Assembly (NCBI RefSeq): GCF_025370785.1
Contig: NZ_JAMXFA010000035.1
Location: forward strand, 1-64,000
Direction: 5' to 3'
DNA: 64,000 nt
DNA from: Laspinema olomoucense D3b
GTDB lineage: Bacteria; Cyanobacteriota; Cyanobacteriia; Cyanobacteriales; Laspinemataceae
Numbering within the stretch: the stretch's first letter is position 1; each line of letters begins with the position of its first letter. The notes under the pieces were generated by a model that searched no databases, was not told the DNA's origin, and saw nothing but the letters and a program-made list of their open reading frames with translations. Below are positions 19,135 through 27,483 of the stretch, one piece after another. A program made the position numbers and the translations under genes.

Positions 19135-20106
19135 ATGGGGATCGATTTAACAGTTGTCATTTGTACTTATAACGGGGAAAAGCGTTTTCCGGAAGTGTTA
19201 GAAGCACTTAGGGGCCAAATTAACACCGAAGACTTTTCGTGGGAAATTCTCGTGGTTGATAATAACAGCACCGACAATACTCCCCAAATTCTGCAAGACT
19301 ATCAAGCCAAATGGGATGCGATCGCCCCCTTACGCTATTGTCGGGAACTAGAGCAGGGGGCTGCTCACGCTCGTAAACGGGCTGTTAAAGAGGTTAAAAG
19401 TCCCTTAATTGGGTTTCTGGATGATGACACTATTCCAGCCTCAAATTGGGTATCGGCTGCTTATCAATTTGCCCAAGAGCATCCTCAAGCCGGTGCTGTT
19501 GGCAGTTACATTCAGGGGGAATTTGAAATAGAACCGCCCCCCAATTTTAAGCGCCTGAAGCCCTTTTTAGCGATTACCCAACGAGGGTCAAAACCATTAC
19601 TTTATCGTCGGGATAAAAATTTGTTGCCGCCTTCAGCAGGATTGTTAGTCCGCACTCAAGCATGGCAGGAAAGCGTTCCGGAACACTGCATTCTCAGTGG
19701 ACGAACTCCTGGGAGTATGCTGACCGGAGAAGATTTAGAGGCCCTGGCTTATATTAAAAAAAAGTGGGAAATTTGGTATAATCCGACGATGCAACTTACC
19801 CATAAAATCCCCCGGGGGCGCTTGGAAATGGAGTATTTAATTCCGTTTTTTAGGGGGATTGGGTTGAGTCGATATGTGACCCGGATGGTCGGAGTGCAAC
19901 CGATATTGAGGCCAGTTTTTATCGGCGCTTACTTCGCCAACGACTTACGGAAACTGATTCGGCACGTTCTGAAATATGGGATTCCAGCTAATGATGCGAT
20001 CGCCGCTTGCGAACGGGAGTTATTGCTAGGTAGTTTGAACAGCTTTTTTTATCTGTGGCGTTACGGGTATTTGAAGCCCGCTACCAAGATAACCCCAGTA
20101 AAGTGA
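19135..20106 (+). CDS. HpsE-like family 2 glycosyltransferase (first copy)
   Basis: A GT-A family 2 glycosyltransferase of 323 residues. Its N-terminus TVVICTYNGEKRFPEVLEAL and VVDNNSTDNTPQIL form the nucleotide-sugar binding half, and FLDDDTIP is the metal-binding DxD. The central AYQFAQEHPQAGAVGSYIQGEFE and the ELEQGAAHARKRA segment match the hormogonium polysaccharide glycosyltransferase HpsE group, known in Nostoc punctiforme for secreted polysaccharide needed for gliding. It is closely similar to the next gene, so the pair is a tandem duplication. A GGGAG ribosome-binding site precedes the ATG. Confidence 0.85.
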   Translation: MGIDLTVVICTYNGEKRFPEVLEALRGQINTEDFSWEILVVDNNSTDNTPQILQDYQAKWDAIAPLRYCRELEQGAAHARKRAVKEVKSPLIGFLDDDTIPASNWVSAAYQFAQEHPQAGAVGSYIQGEFEIEPPPNFKRLKPFLAITQRGSKPLLYRRDKNLLPPSAGLLVRTQAWQESVPEHCILSGRTPGSMLTGEDLEALAYIKKKWEIWYNPTMQLTHKIPRGRLEMEYLIPFFRGIGLSRYVTRMVGVQPILRPVFIGAYFANDLRKLIRHVLKYGIPANDAIAACERELLLGSLNSFFYLWRYGYLKPATKITPVK

Positions 20107-20201
20107 GTTGCCTAAAAACGGGGCAGTAGCTATCAATAAATAATAAACTTTTTTACAAAGGTCACCCCTTTGTTAACCGGATTTATGGGGATTTTACCGA
20201 C

Positions 20202-21194
20202 ATGAATAAGCGCTTATACAACTTAACTGTAGCCATCCCCACCTATAACGGAGCGCCTCGCTTACCCAAAGTTTTAGAAGCCCTCCGCCATCAAATCAAT
20301 CCCGAAAAATTAGCGTGGGAAATTATCATAATTGATAATAATAGCAGCGACGAAACGGCTCAAGTGATTAAAGACTATCAATCCAACTGGGCAGAAGATT
20401 TTCCCCTAGAATACTACTTTGAAGGACAACAAGGACTGGCCTTTGCCAGAGAACGAGCCATCCAAGAAGCCCAGGGGACTTATGTGGCTTTTTTAGATGA
20501 TGATAACATCCCCGCCCCAGACTGGATAGCTGCTGCTTATCAATTTGGTATTAACTATCCTCAAGCTGGAGCATTCAGCGGTCAAATTCATGGAGAATTT
20601 GAAGTACAACCCCCGGAAAACTTTAAACAGATTGCACCATTTTTAGCGATTCGCCAACATGGTTCTAAACCATTCCTTTTTGACCCCGATAACTTAAGAC
20701 TGCCTCCTGGTGCCGGATTAGTGGTTCGTAAACAAGCGTGGCGTGAAGCAGTACCCAAGACGCCTAAAGTGGTGGGAAATCAGGGAGATGCATTAGCACG
20801 CGGAGACGATTATGCACCGTTGCTGTATTTGCACAAAGCCGGATGGGAAATTTGGTACAATCCAGCGATGCATATCAATCATCAAATTCCGCATTGGCGA
20901 CTGGAACGAGACTATTTGTTATCCTTAGCGCGCGCCTGTGGTTTAGCCACTTGTCAGCTACGGATGATTAATGCGACTACAAGGGAAAAACCCGGGATTT
21001 GGGTGAAGACAATTTTTGGGAATTGGCGCCGCATAGTACAGCACCGCATTAAATATGGCGACAGGCTCAAAAGTGAGCTAATTCCGGCCTTTCAAATGGA
21101 GTTTTATCGGGGAAGTTTAATGAGTTCCTTTTATTGGCTGAACAAGCTTAAATGGGGTCAAGCCGGGGCTGTGGACAAAGCAGAGGGAAAATAA
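20202..21194 (+). CDS. HpsE-like family 2 glycosyltransferase (second copy)
   Basis: A second HpsE-type family 2 glycosyltransferase, 330 residues. TVAIPTYNGAPRLPKVLEAL, IIDNNSSDETAQVI and the DxD-bearing FLDDDNIPAPDW correspond position by position to the copy at 19135. The shared pattern continues through QFGINYPQAGAFSGQIHGEFE and the C-terminal LLGSL/YRGSLMSSFY region. The two have diverged enough that different acceptor or donor sugars are plausible. Its TAA stop is one base before the ATG of the next glycosyltransferase, so those two are almost certainly co-transcribed. Confidence 0.85.
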   Translation: MNKRLYNLTVAIPTYNGAPRLPKVLEALRHQINPEKLAWEIIIIDNNSSDETAQVIKDYQSNWAEDFPLEYYFEGQQGLAFARERAIQEAQGTYVAFLDDDNIPAPDWIAAAYQFGINYPQAGAFSGQIHGEFEVQPPENFKQIAPFLAIRQHGSKPFLFDPDNLRLPPGAGLVVRKQAWREAVPKTPKVVGNQGDALARGDDYAPLLYLHKAGWEIWYNPAMHINHQIPHWRLERDYLLSLARACGLATCQLRMINATTREKPGIWVKTIFGNWRRIVQHRIKYGDRLKSELIPAFQMEFYRGSLMSSFYWLNKLKWGQAGAVDKAEGK

Positions 21195-21195
21195 A

Positions 21196-22158
21196 ATGCC
21201 CACCATTTCAGTGATTATTCCCGCCTATAATGCTGAAAAGACGATTCAGGAGACGATTGAATCGGTTTTAAATCAAACTTTTCAGGATTTTGAGTTGATT
21301 ATCATTAATGATGGATCGACTGATAAAACCGGGGAGATTATTTCTGGCTTTACCGATGCCAGAATTCAAGTGTTTACTGTGTTTAATTCTGGCGCTCCAA
21401 GAAGTAGAAACATCGGCTTTGCCAAATCTTCCGCCAAGTATATTGCTTTTTTAGATGCTGATGATTTATGGATAGCTAATAAATTAGAATTGCAATACAA
21501 AGCCCTCCAACAAAATCCTGAAGCCGCAGTAGCTTATAGCTGGACGGATTATATTGATGAATCCAGTCATTTTTTATACGCAGGTTTCCATAAAAGCCCG
21601 GAGGGTGATATTTATCCACTTTTATTGGTAAAAAATTATTTAGAAAATGGCTCTAATCCTTTAATTGCTCGGCAAGCTTTATCGGAAATTGGTGGATTCG
21701 ATGAATCCCTAAGCGGTGGTCAGGATTGGGATTTATATTTGCGTCTAGCTGCCCGGTATAAATTTGTGGCTGTACCTCAAGTTCAAATATTGTATCGTCT
21801 CTCGCCTAATTCGATGTCTAGTAATATTTTACAACAAGAATCAGCTTGTTTGCTTGTACTTTCCAAAGCTTTTTCAAATGCCCCCATTTCTTTACAGCCT
21901 ATCAAAAAGCAGAGCCTCTCCCACCTGTATTTTTATTTGATGTTGAAGGCCCTACAAAAGCCTTTGACAAGGCAAAAAGGGATGATCGCAGCGAGATATT
22001 TTAGGGTGGCTATTTACTACGATCCAGGTTTGCTGAAGCGGCGATCGCGCCTGATGTCAATTCTCTTTGTAAAAATTGCTGCTACTCTTGTTTTATCTCC
22101 TCAAACAGCAAAAATATTCCTGAATCGAGTAAAACATCTTTGGCCCGATCAAACTTGA
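21196..22158 (+). CDS. Family 2 glycosyltransferase
   Basis: A 320-residue GT-A glycosyltransferase. The N-terminal ISVIIPAYNAEKTIQETIESVL and IINDGSTDKTGEII are textbook family 2, and FLDADDLW carries the DxD. GGFDESLSGGQDWDLYLRLA matches the acceptor-side ED/QD-type motif. The C-terminal 100 residues are helical with basic and hydrophobic stretches that could associate with the membrane. It starts 1 bp after the previous glycosyltransferase stop and is likely the last gene of this polysaccharide operon. Confidence 0.9.
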   Translation: MPTISVIIPAYNAEKTIQETIESVLNQTFQDFELIIINDGSTDKTGEIISGFTDARIQVFTVFNSGAPRSRNIGFAKSSAKYIAFLDADDLWIANKLELQYKALQQNPEAAVAYSWTDYIDESSHFLYAGFHKSPEGDIYPLLLVKNYLENGSNPLIARQALSEIGGFDESLSGGQDWDLYLRLAARYKFVAVPQVQILYRLSPNSMSSNILQQESACLLVLSKAFSNAPISLQPIKKQSLSHLYFYLMLKALQKPLTRQKGMIAARYFRVAIYYDPGLLKRRSRLMSILFVKIAATLVLSPQTAKIFLNRVKHLWPDQT

Positions 22159-22933
22159 TAGGATAAACCCTTGGGTGATAAGACCTATCCATTGTTGTAC
22201 TCTAAGGGTTTAAAATTTATAGCATCCAATTTACTGAAAATGCTGGGGGAACCTAAAACGGACAGTCCCGAACATAAGATGTTAGGTTTGTCAGGGTTTT
22301 AAAATATTCTCTACTCTCTTATTTTACCTACGGAATGTAGGCTATAAGTGCGAGCATTTTGCTCAGACTCCTATTAAAATCAAGCATTTTGCTCGAACGG
22401 ATCATAAGATCTGTACCCCATGACTTTGGGCATTACTAATATTTAGAGTAAAATTAGGAGCGAATGGGTCGAGGGGTGAAATGCTCGGTTAGGGCTTCTG
22501 CCCAGGGACGGTCCTCGTCAATAGGAATGTTCGACTGGACTAGAGGGCCGATCGCCCCTGATGTCCCTCGAATTTTAGAAGATTATCCTGGTAATGGTTT
22601 AACCTCCTAGTATTTCAACCCGGGCTGAAATGAGGTATATTATTATCATCAAAACTCAAAACTCTCGGATTTCAAATTTCAACCCCTAGCCTGATTTATG
22701 ATTTTAGCAAAACCGACTAAGGTGGTCCTTAAAAATCGGCTGAGGGTCTCGATGGCGGGCCGACCAAAGGCCCCCAGGTGACCCTATGAGCTGATCTGCG
22801 GGGCAAGCTGGCATCCCCTACACAAAATTGCTATAGGAAATGACCAGGCGGAGCCGATTGTTACCTCGGAGATGGCCCGAAAATAATCCCCCCGAACCCA
22901 CTTAAAACTTTACTCCCTTAACGAGCAATTATC
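22159..22933. other. Gene-free 775-bp region in the polysaccharide cluster
   Basis: No ORF of note is present. Two copies of AGCATTTTGCTC lie about 40 bp apart (around 22344 and 22382). Codon-like structure is absent in all frames. An uncharacterised small RNA cannot be excluded, but I see none of the conserved marks of rnpB, tmRNA, 6S RNA or SRP RNA. Confidence 0.35.
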
Positions 22934-23554
22934 ATGGCCGCAAACTATTTAACCAAAACTCGAGTAATTAGCTACTACAACCAAAAAAGGCTCATCCAGG
23001 CTTTAGGTAAATCGGTTCATAAAGTTTTGGAAGTGGGAATTTTTAATTCTTTATTATCGGAATTTTTGGTAAGAGAAGGCTATGAAGTAATTCGGGCCGA
23101 TTTTGACCCGGGCTTGAATCCGGATATTATCTTAGACCTTAAAAGTGATTTTGAAATTGCTCACAATACATTTGATGTGATCGTGCTGTTTCAAGTTTTG
23201 GAACATATCCCCTATGAGGATTTTGAAGCTGCTATCAAAAAAATCGCCCAAGCTACCAAGAAATTTGTCGTCATTTCCCTCCCCTATAATACGGCCTATT
23301 TGACCCTACAAGTTCAATTTTTCTTGTATCAGTATCAGCGTCCCCGGAGTGTGCTATTCCAAATTCCTAAATTTTGGAGCAATCAGCCCTTTACCCCCGA
23401 TGAACATTGCTGGGAAATGGGATTAAAAGGCTATCCTAAAAAACGGATTATTGCCTCCCTAGAAAATGCCGGTCTTCAACTCAAACGGGAATATCAAGAC
23501 CCTCTAGAGCCGTATCACTACTTTTTTGTCCTAGAAAAGCTAGAAAAGAAATAG
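22934..23554 (+). CDS. Class I SAM-dependent methyltransferase
   Basis: A 206-residue Rossmann-fold methyltransferase. Motif I is seen as VLEVGIFNSLLSEFL at about residues 31-45, the acidic end of strand 2 as VIRADFD, motif post-I as FDVIVLFQVLEHIP at about 77-90 and a late strand as KFVVISLPYN. The GxGxG of motif I is degenerate (EVGIFNS). The HIPxEDF sequence is typical of bifunctional-looking or glycan-associated methyltransferases such as those of surface polysaccharide loci. The substrate is unknown. Its position between glycosyltransferases and an esterase-like gene suggests glycan or lipid-linked sugar modification. Confidence 0.82.
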   Translation: MAANYLTKTRVISYYNQKRLIQALGKSVHKVLEVGIFNSLLSEFLVREGYEVIRADFDPGLNPDIILDLKSDFEIAHNTFDVIVLFQVLEHIPYEDFEAAIKKIAQATKKFVVISLPYNTAYLTLQVQFFLYQYQRPRSVLFQIPKFWSNQPFTPDEHCWEMGLKGYPKKRIIASLENAGLQLKREYQDPLEPYHYFFVLEKLEKK

Positions 23555-23594
23555 AAAAAGGGAGTGAATACTCCCCGTTGTTTACAGAGTCGTT

Positions 23595-24611
23595 ATGTTT
23601 TATCCTAAATGGGTTGAGAAATGGCTGAAACTGCTCGCCGGTAAGGGGATGAGTGTGATGGTTCTAACTAATACCTTTCTCGCCAGCTTTTCCCTACCGG
23701 GCAGAACCGCATCTATCCAACTGTTTATCTTAGCGGGACAATCCAATATGGTGGGATATCGGTCCAATTTGGACGATTTACCCCCCTATTTACAGGAGCC
23801 TCTGTCGCAAGTGTTATGGTACGATCGCCAAAATGAATGGGTAACCCTGCAAGCCCCAACCGAACCCTTACCTTTTAGTCAGGGGGTTGCGAATTCCCAA
23901 GGATTTGGCCCAGAAATTACCCTAGCGGCCACGATTTCCAGGCATCTAAAACAACCCATCGCTTTGGTCAAATATGCCCAAAATGGCACGAATTTAGAGA
24001 CTCAGTGGAATCCTAAACTGGAAGATTCTCTGTATCATCAAATGCTTGACCGAGTGCAACAGGCGATCGCCGAACTCTCCCGTCTGGGTTACTCAGTAGA
24101 AATTGCGGGATTTTTTTGGATGCAGGGAGAATCCGACGCCAAAAGCGATCGCTATATGGCCTCCAATTATGCCCAAAACTTCACCCATTTTATCGCCCGA
24201 CTTCGGCAAGATTTAAACCAACCCGAACTCCCCGTCATTTATGGTTTAATTCCTATTGTCAACCAGCAATCTACTACGCCCTTTGGTACTTTTGAGTATG
24301 GGGATATCGTTCGTCAGGCTCAATTTCAAGTCTCCCAATCCGTTGCGCACACGCGACTTGTAGAAACCCTCTATTTTTCTCGTGATGCCGATAATCTGCA
24401 CTTCCATTCCCTCGGACTGATGAGCTTAGGTCATCATTTTGCCCTGCAATGGGTGCAGATGAAATGCGGTTTTTGCTGTTTTCTCTATCCTTCCTTAGAC
24501 TGGACAAAACCCTCTCCTGCTTTGTTTTTTGAACCGTTAAATCTTACAGGCAGGCAGTGTTTGGATTCAGGGGAAATTCATCCCAATTCACCGATTACAG
24601 CACCTTGGTAA
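23595..24611 (+). CDS. Sialate O-acetylesterase/CE6-like secreted esterase
   Basis: An SGNH-type esterase of 338 residues from the SASA/DUF303 (carbohydrate esterase 6-like) family. A membrane-spanning or signal segment lies at about residues 16-40. After it LFILAGQSNMVGY holds the nucleophile serine, FFWMQGESDA the conserved WxQGExDA block, and DADNLHFHSLG the D-x-x-H catalytic pair. Such enzymes remove acetyl groups from polysaccharides. It lies 40 bp after the methyltransferase on the same strand. The opposite strand encodes an MBOAT acyltransferase, so acetyl groups may be both added and removed on the same glycan. The last ~40 residues look non-conserved. Confidence 0.8.
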   Translation: MFYPKWVEKWLKLLAGKGMSVMVLTNTFLASFSLPGRTASIQLFILAGQSNMVGYRSNLDDLPPYLQEPLSQVLWYDRQNEWVTLQAPTEPLPFSQGVANSQGFGPEITLAATISRHLKQPIALVKYAQNGTNLETQWNPKLEDSLYHQMLDRVQQAIAELSRLGYSVEIAGFFWMQGESDAKSDRYMASNYAQNFTHFIARLRQDLNQPELPVIYGLIPIVNQQSTTPFGTFEYGDIVRQAQFQVSQSVAHTRLVETLYFSRDADNLHFHSLGLMSLGHHFALQWVQMKCGFCCFLYPSLDWTKPSPALFFEPLNLTGRQCLDSGEIHPNSPITAPW

Positions 24612-24636
24612 TCAATTAACAAAATGCTGTAATCGG
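24591..24636. terminator. 12-bp inverted repeat at the convergent gene ends
   Basis: CCGATTACAGCA (24591-24602) and TGCTGTAATCGG (24625-24636) pair perfectly across a 22-nt AT-rich loop. The left arm overlaps the last codons of the esterase gene. It sits between the convergent esterase and SGNH-like genes and may end both transcripts, although no long T-tract follows. Confidence 0.5.
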
Positions 24637-24687
24637 GGGCGTGGTAGCATCTTGCTCGATTTCTTTATAGCTATATCTCATCACGAA

Positions 24688-25842
24688 TTAAGGCTTTAAT
24701 GCTTCTACAAATTCGACCCATTTAGGGTTTTCTTTAGCCCATAGTTCCCGATCGCGACGAATTTGTTCTAAATGAGTCTCCAGGTTAGTCGGTGTCAGCA
24801 ATATGCCAAAATCCGAGGGGACCGTTTCGGGTCGGTAATCTAATATCCGGTTGAGGACCAAATCCCCGAGTTCCTTACGGTAATGAGAACTTTCAATATA
24901 ATACTGCATCGGATCAGCGATCGCCTCAGTGGTCATGCTATTGTACCCCGAAAAGTCCCAAATGGGTGAGAGATTGACCAGTGCTCGCTTCCAGGCTTCA
25001 AACTCGGACCACAATCCCGCCACTCGGATGGCTTCCCATTGCAACGCATGACTCGGCGAAATAAACAGATGTAAGCGAATTCCCCGCTGTTGACTGGTCG
25101 TAATCACGGCGTTTAAATCGTTGAGATAATCCACAGAAAGCTGATAGGTTCCATAGAGGTCGGGTCGCACTAGAAAATCTCTTAAAACCATCCTAAATCG
25201 AGGGATGACGCCTTGATTGAAATAAACCTGTTCAATGGTGGAATCGGGGTTTCGCCTGCCATCCTCATAGAAAAACCCTGGATTATTTGGACGCGAAAAA
25301 CTATTTTTTAACGTTCTTAAACTGCTAATAAAGGCTGGTTTTGATAATAAAACTTCAAACAAGTCTCCCACAAATAAATTCCGGGTTCCTAAGCGTTCTT
25401 CCCTGAAATCCGGTGTATTTTTTTTGGCCTGATTAAACATGAAAAAATCTAGACTTAAGATAATCTCTTTAACCTCCGGCTGAGTGGCGATCGCATGGTC
25501 AAAATAGCGACGGACCTCATACATATTCCCCCCAGTAATTGCCAAATTATATCCCGGTTGGAGATCTCTCAACCCTGGATGATTGGTATCTAAACCAAAT
25601 TCCGTCCGCGATGACCCTAAAAAGAGGCTTTTCGCTTCAATTTGATTCACCGCCACCGTTTTAAACAATCTCACCTGAATGTCTTTCTCCCGCTTAACCT
25701 GATTCAGCCTCTTAATGGTGGGAGTACCAATCACCTGATAAGGGTCGAAAAACCCATTAAATCCGGCAATGAGGGCCAAAAAAACAGCGGTTACGGTTAA
25801 TAACCTTAAGCCATAACGACGATAATCCTTGTGATCTGACAT
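24688..25842 (-). CDS. SGNH-like membrane-anchored protein, MBOAT partner
   Basis: A 384-residue protein with an N-terminal signal anchor (about residues 11-32, ending GFNGFFDPY). LFLGSSRTEFGLD near residue 72 looks like block I of an SGNH fold and SSHYRKELGD near residue 320 could provide the catalytic histidine. The layout resembles AlgJ/AlgX or DltD-type partners that deliver acyl groups to exported polymers. It starts 4 bp after the MBOAT stop codon on the same strand, so the two are translationally coupled. The acyl-transfer role is inferred from this pairing. Confidence 0.72.
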   Translation of the reverse strand: MSDHKDYRRYGLRLLTVTAVFLALIAGFNGFFDPYQVIGTPTIKRLNQVKREKDIQVRLFKTVAVNQIEAKSLFLGSSRTEFGLDTNHPGLRDLQPGYNLAITGGNMYEVRRYFDHAIATQPEVKEIILSLDFFMFNQAKKNTPDFREERLGTRNLFVGDLFEVLLSKPAFISSLRTLKNSFSRPNNPGFFYEDGRRNPDSTIEQVYFNQGVIPRFRMVLRDFLVRPDLYGTYQLSVDYLNDLNAVITTSQQRGIRLHLFISPSHALQWEAIRVAGLWSEFEAWKRALVNLSPIWDFSGYNSMTTEAIADPMQYYIESSHYRKELGDLVLNRILDYRPETVPSDFGILLTPTNLETHLEQIRRDRELWAKENPKWVEFVEALKP

Positions 25843-25846
25843 GGAA

Positions 25847-27322
25847 TTAAAACTGAAAATATAGAAACTCGGACACTTGATTGAGAGAAATAAAACATCC
25901 CGCTGCTAGACTGGCAATTCCCACAGTCCAAACCCAATTTGTCTTAAATTTTTGTACCATTTCCAGGGCATTCGGCAACAACATCACGATTAATAACACT
26001 CCCAAAAGAATTAAACTATTTAACTCTACCCCCCATCGGGGTAAATAAGCTAAGGTTGCAACTGGCTGAAATTTCAATCCCAACGGACTTAACCAGCCGA
26101 GAATTCCTTGGTAATGGGTGGGTAAGATCACAGCTTTCATTCCCGCCATTGCTTGTAAAAGTTCTAAAGCATCCTGAAATGTAGCAGCCCGAAACACCAC
26201 CCAACTGGCAACGACTGCCAAAAATGTAACCGTCACTCCCACAAATTTCGGCAGTGAAATCCCCAACTTGCGCCAACTATGATTAATGCACAAAAATAAT
26301 CCATGCATTCCTCCCCAAATCACATAAGTCCACCCTGCACCATGCCACAAACCACCTAAGAGCATCGTCACCATTAAATTAATAATACGGCGGGTTTCTC
26401 CCTTGCGGTTACCTCCTAGGGGAATATAAAGGTAATCTCTCAAAAAGGCCGAAAGGGTAATATGCCAACGCCGCCAAAAGTCGATCATTGAACTGGCTTT
26501 ATAGGGAGAATTAAAATTAATCGGTAAGTTGATATTCACCATCCATCCCAAGCCGATCGCCATGTCTGAATATCCCGAAAAATCAAAATAAAGTTGAAAG
26601 GTATAGCTCAAAGCCCCGATCCAGGCTTCCACAAAAGTCACAGACTCTGCATTATTAAAAACCAGGGCCACCCAAGGGGATAAATTATCGGCAATCAGCA
26701 TTTTTTTGGATAATCCCAGAATAAACAGGGTTAACCCCAAAACAAAATTTTTTTCAGAAAAGATAAAATTCCTCAGCGAGCGAAACTCGGGAATTAGTTC
26801 GTCATGGCGCAGAATGGGACCGGCGATTAATTGCGGGTAAAATGAGACAAACAGACTGTAGGTGACTAAATCGTAATTGGAGTCTTTGGTTTCTCCCCGG
26901 TAGGCATCCACCAGATAGGCGATTTGAGTAAAGGTGTAGAATGAAATTGCCAAGGGGAGAACAATATCGGGACTGTGCCAAGTCCAGTTAAAGACCTGAT
27001 TGAGGGAACTGAGGAAAAATTCGGCATATTTATAATAGCCAATGAAGACTAAATTAATAAGAATGCCGACAATCAGCAGGAATTTGGCCCGATCGCTCCT
27101 TAAGGGACTAGAGCCGATCGCCCTGCCGAACCCATAGTTCAGACTGATGGAAACCAGCAGCAACAACAAATAAGGGGGATTCCAGTAGCCATAAAAGAAC
27201 AACGAGGCGATCGCCATCCAAACTATCGCCGCCTTCACATAGCGCAAGCGCGTCAACCCAAAATAGACCAACAAGGTGACCGGGAGAAACCCGAAAATGA
27301 AAACGTAAGAATTGAATAACAC
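25847..27322 (-). CDS. MBOAT family O-acyltransferase (AlgI-like)
   Basis: A polytopic membrane protein of 491 residues with about 11-12 hydrophobic segments. The MBOAT core is clear: SYTFQLYFDFSGYSDMAIGLGW near residue 245, the WRRWHITLS motif (RxxWH type) near residue 290, and the invariant histidine in LLGGLWHGAGWTYVIWG near 327. AlgI relatives move acetyl groups from the cytoplasm across the membrane for O-acetylation of alginate and other exopolysaccharides. Translation starts with GTG at 27322. The SGNH-like gene follows at 4 bp. It is divergent from htpG. Confidence 0.92.
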   Translation of the reverse strand: MLFNSYVFIFGFLPVTLLVYFGLTRLRYVKAAIVWMAIASLFFYGYWNPPYLLLLLVSISLNYGFGRAIGSSPLRSDRAKFLLIVGILINLVFIGYYKYAEFFLSSLNQVFNWTWHSPDIVLPLAISFYTFTQIAYLVDAYRGETKDSNYDLVTYSLFVSFYPQLIAGPILRHDELIPEFRSLRNFIFSEKNFVLGLTLFILGLSKKMLIADNLSPWVALVFNNAESVTFVEAWIGALSYTFQLYFDFSGYSDMAIGLGWMVNINLPINFNSPYKASSMIDFWRRWHITLSAFLRDYLYIPLGGNRKGETRRIINLMVTMLLGGLWHGAGWTYVIWGGMHGLFLCINHSWRKLGISLPKFVGVTVTFLAVVASWVVFRAATFQDALELLQAMAGMKAVILPTHYQGILGWLSPLGLKFQPVATLAYLPRWGVELNSLILLGVLLIVMLLPNALEMVQKFKTNWVWTVGIASLAAGCFISLNQVSEFLYFQF

Positions 27323-27483
27323 AAGCAGCCGCCTTTTATACCGTGAGCCAACCGGGAACCCAGCTTGAATTCAAAAAGTAGGGAGATCCGAATCCTTTGC
27401 GGGGGGTTCCCCTGATCTACAACCACCGCGCGATCGCCCAAAATCAATACTGAGCTAAACTTTACCCTTAAACTGAGAAAACT

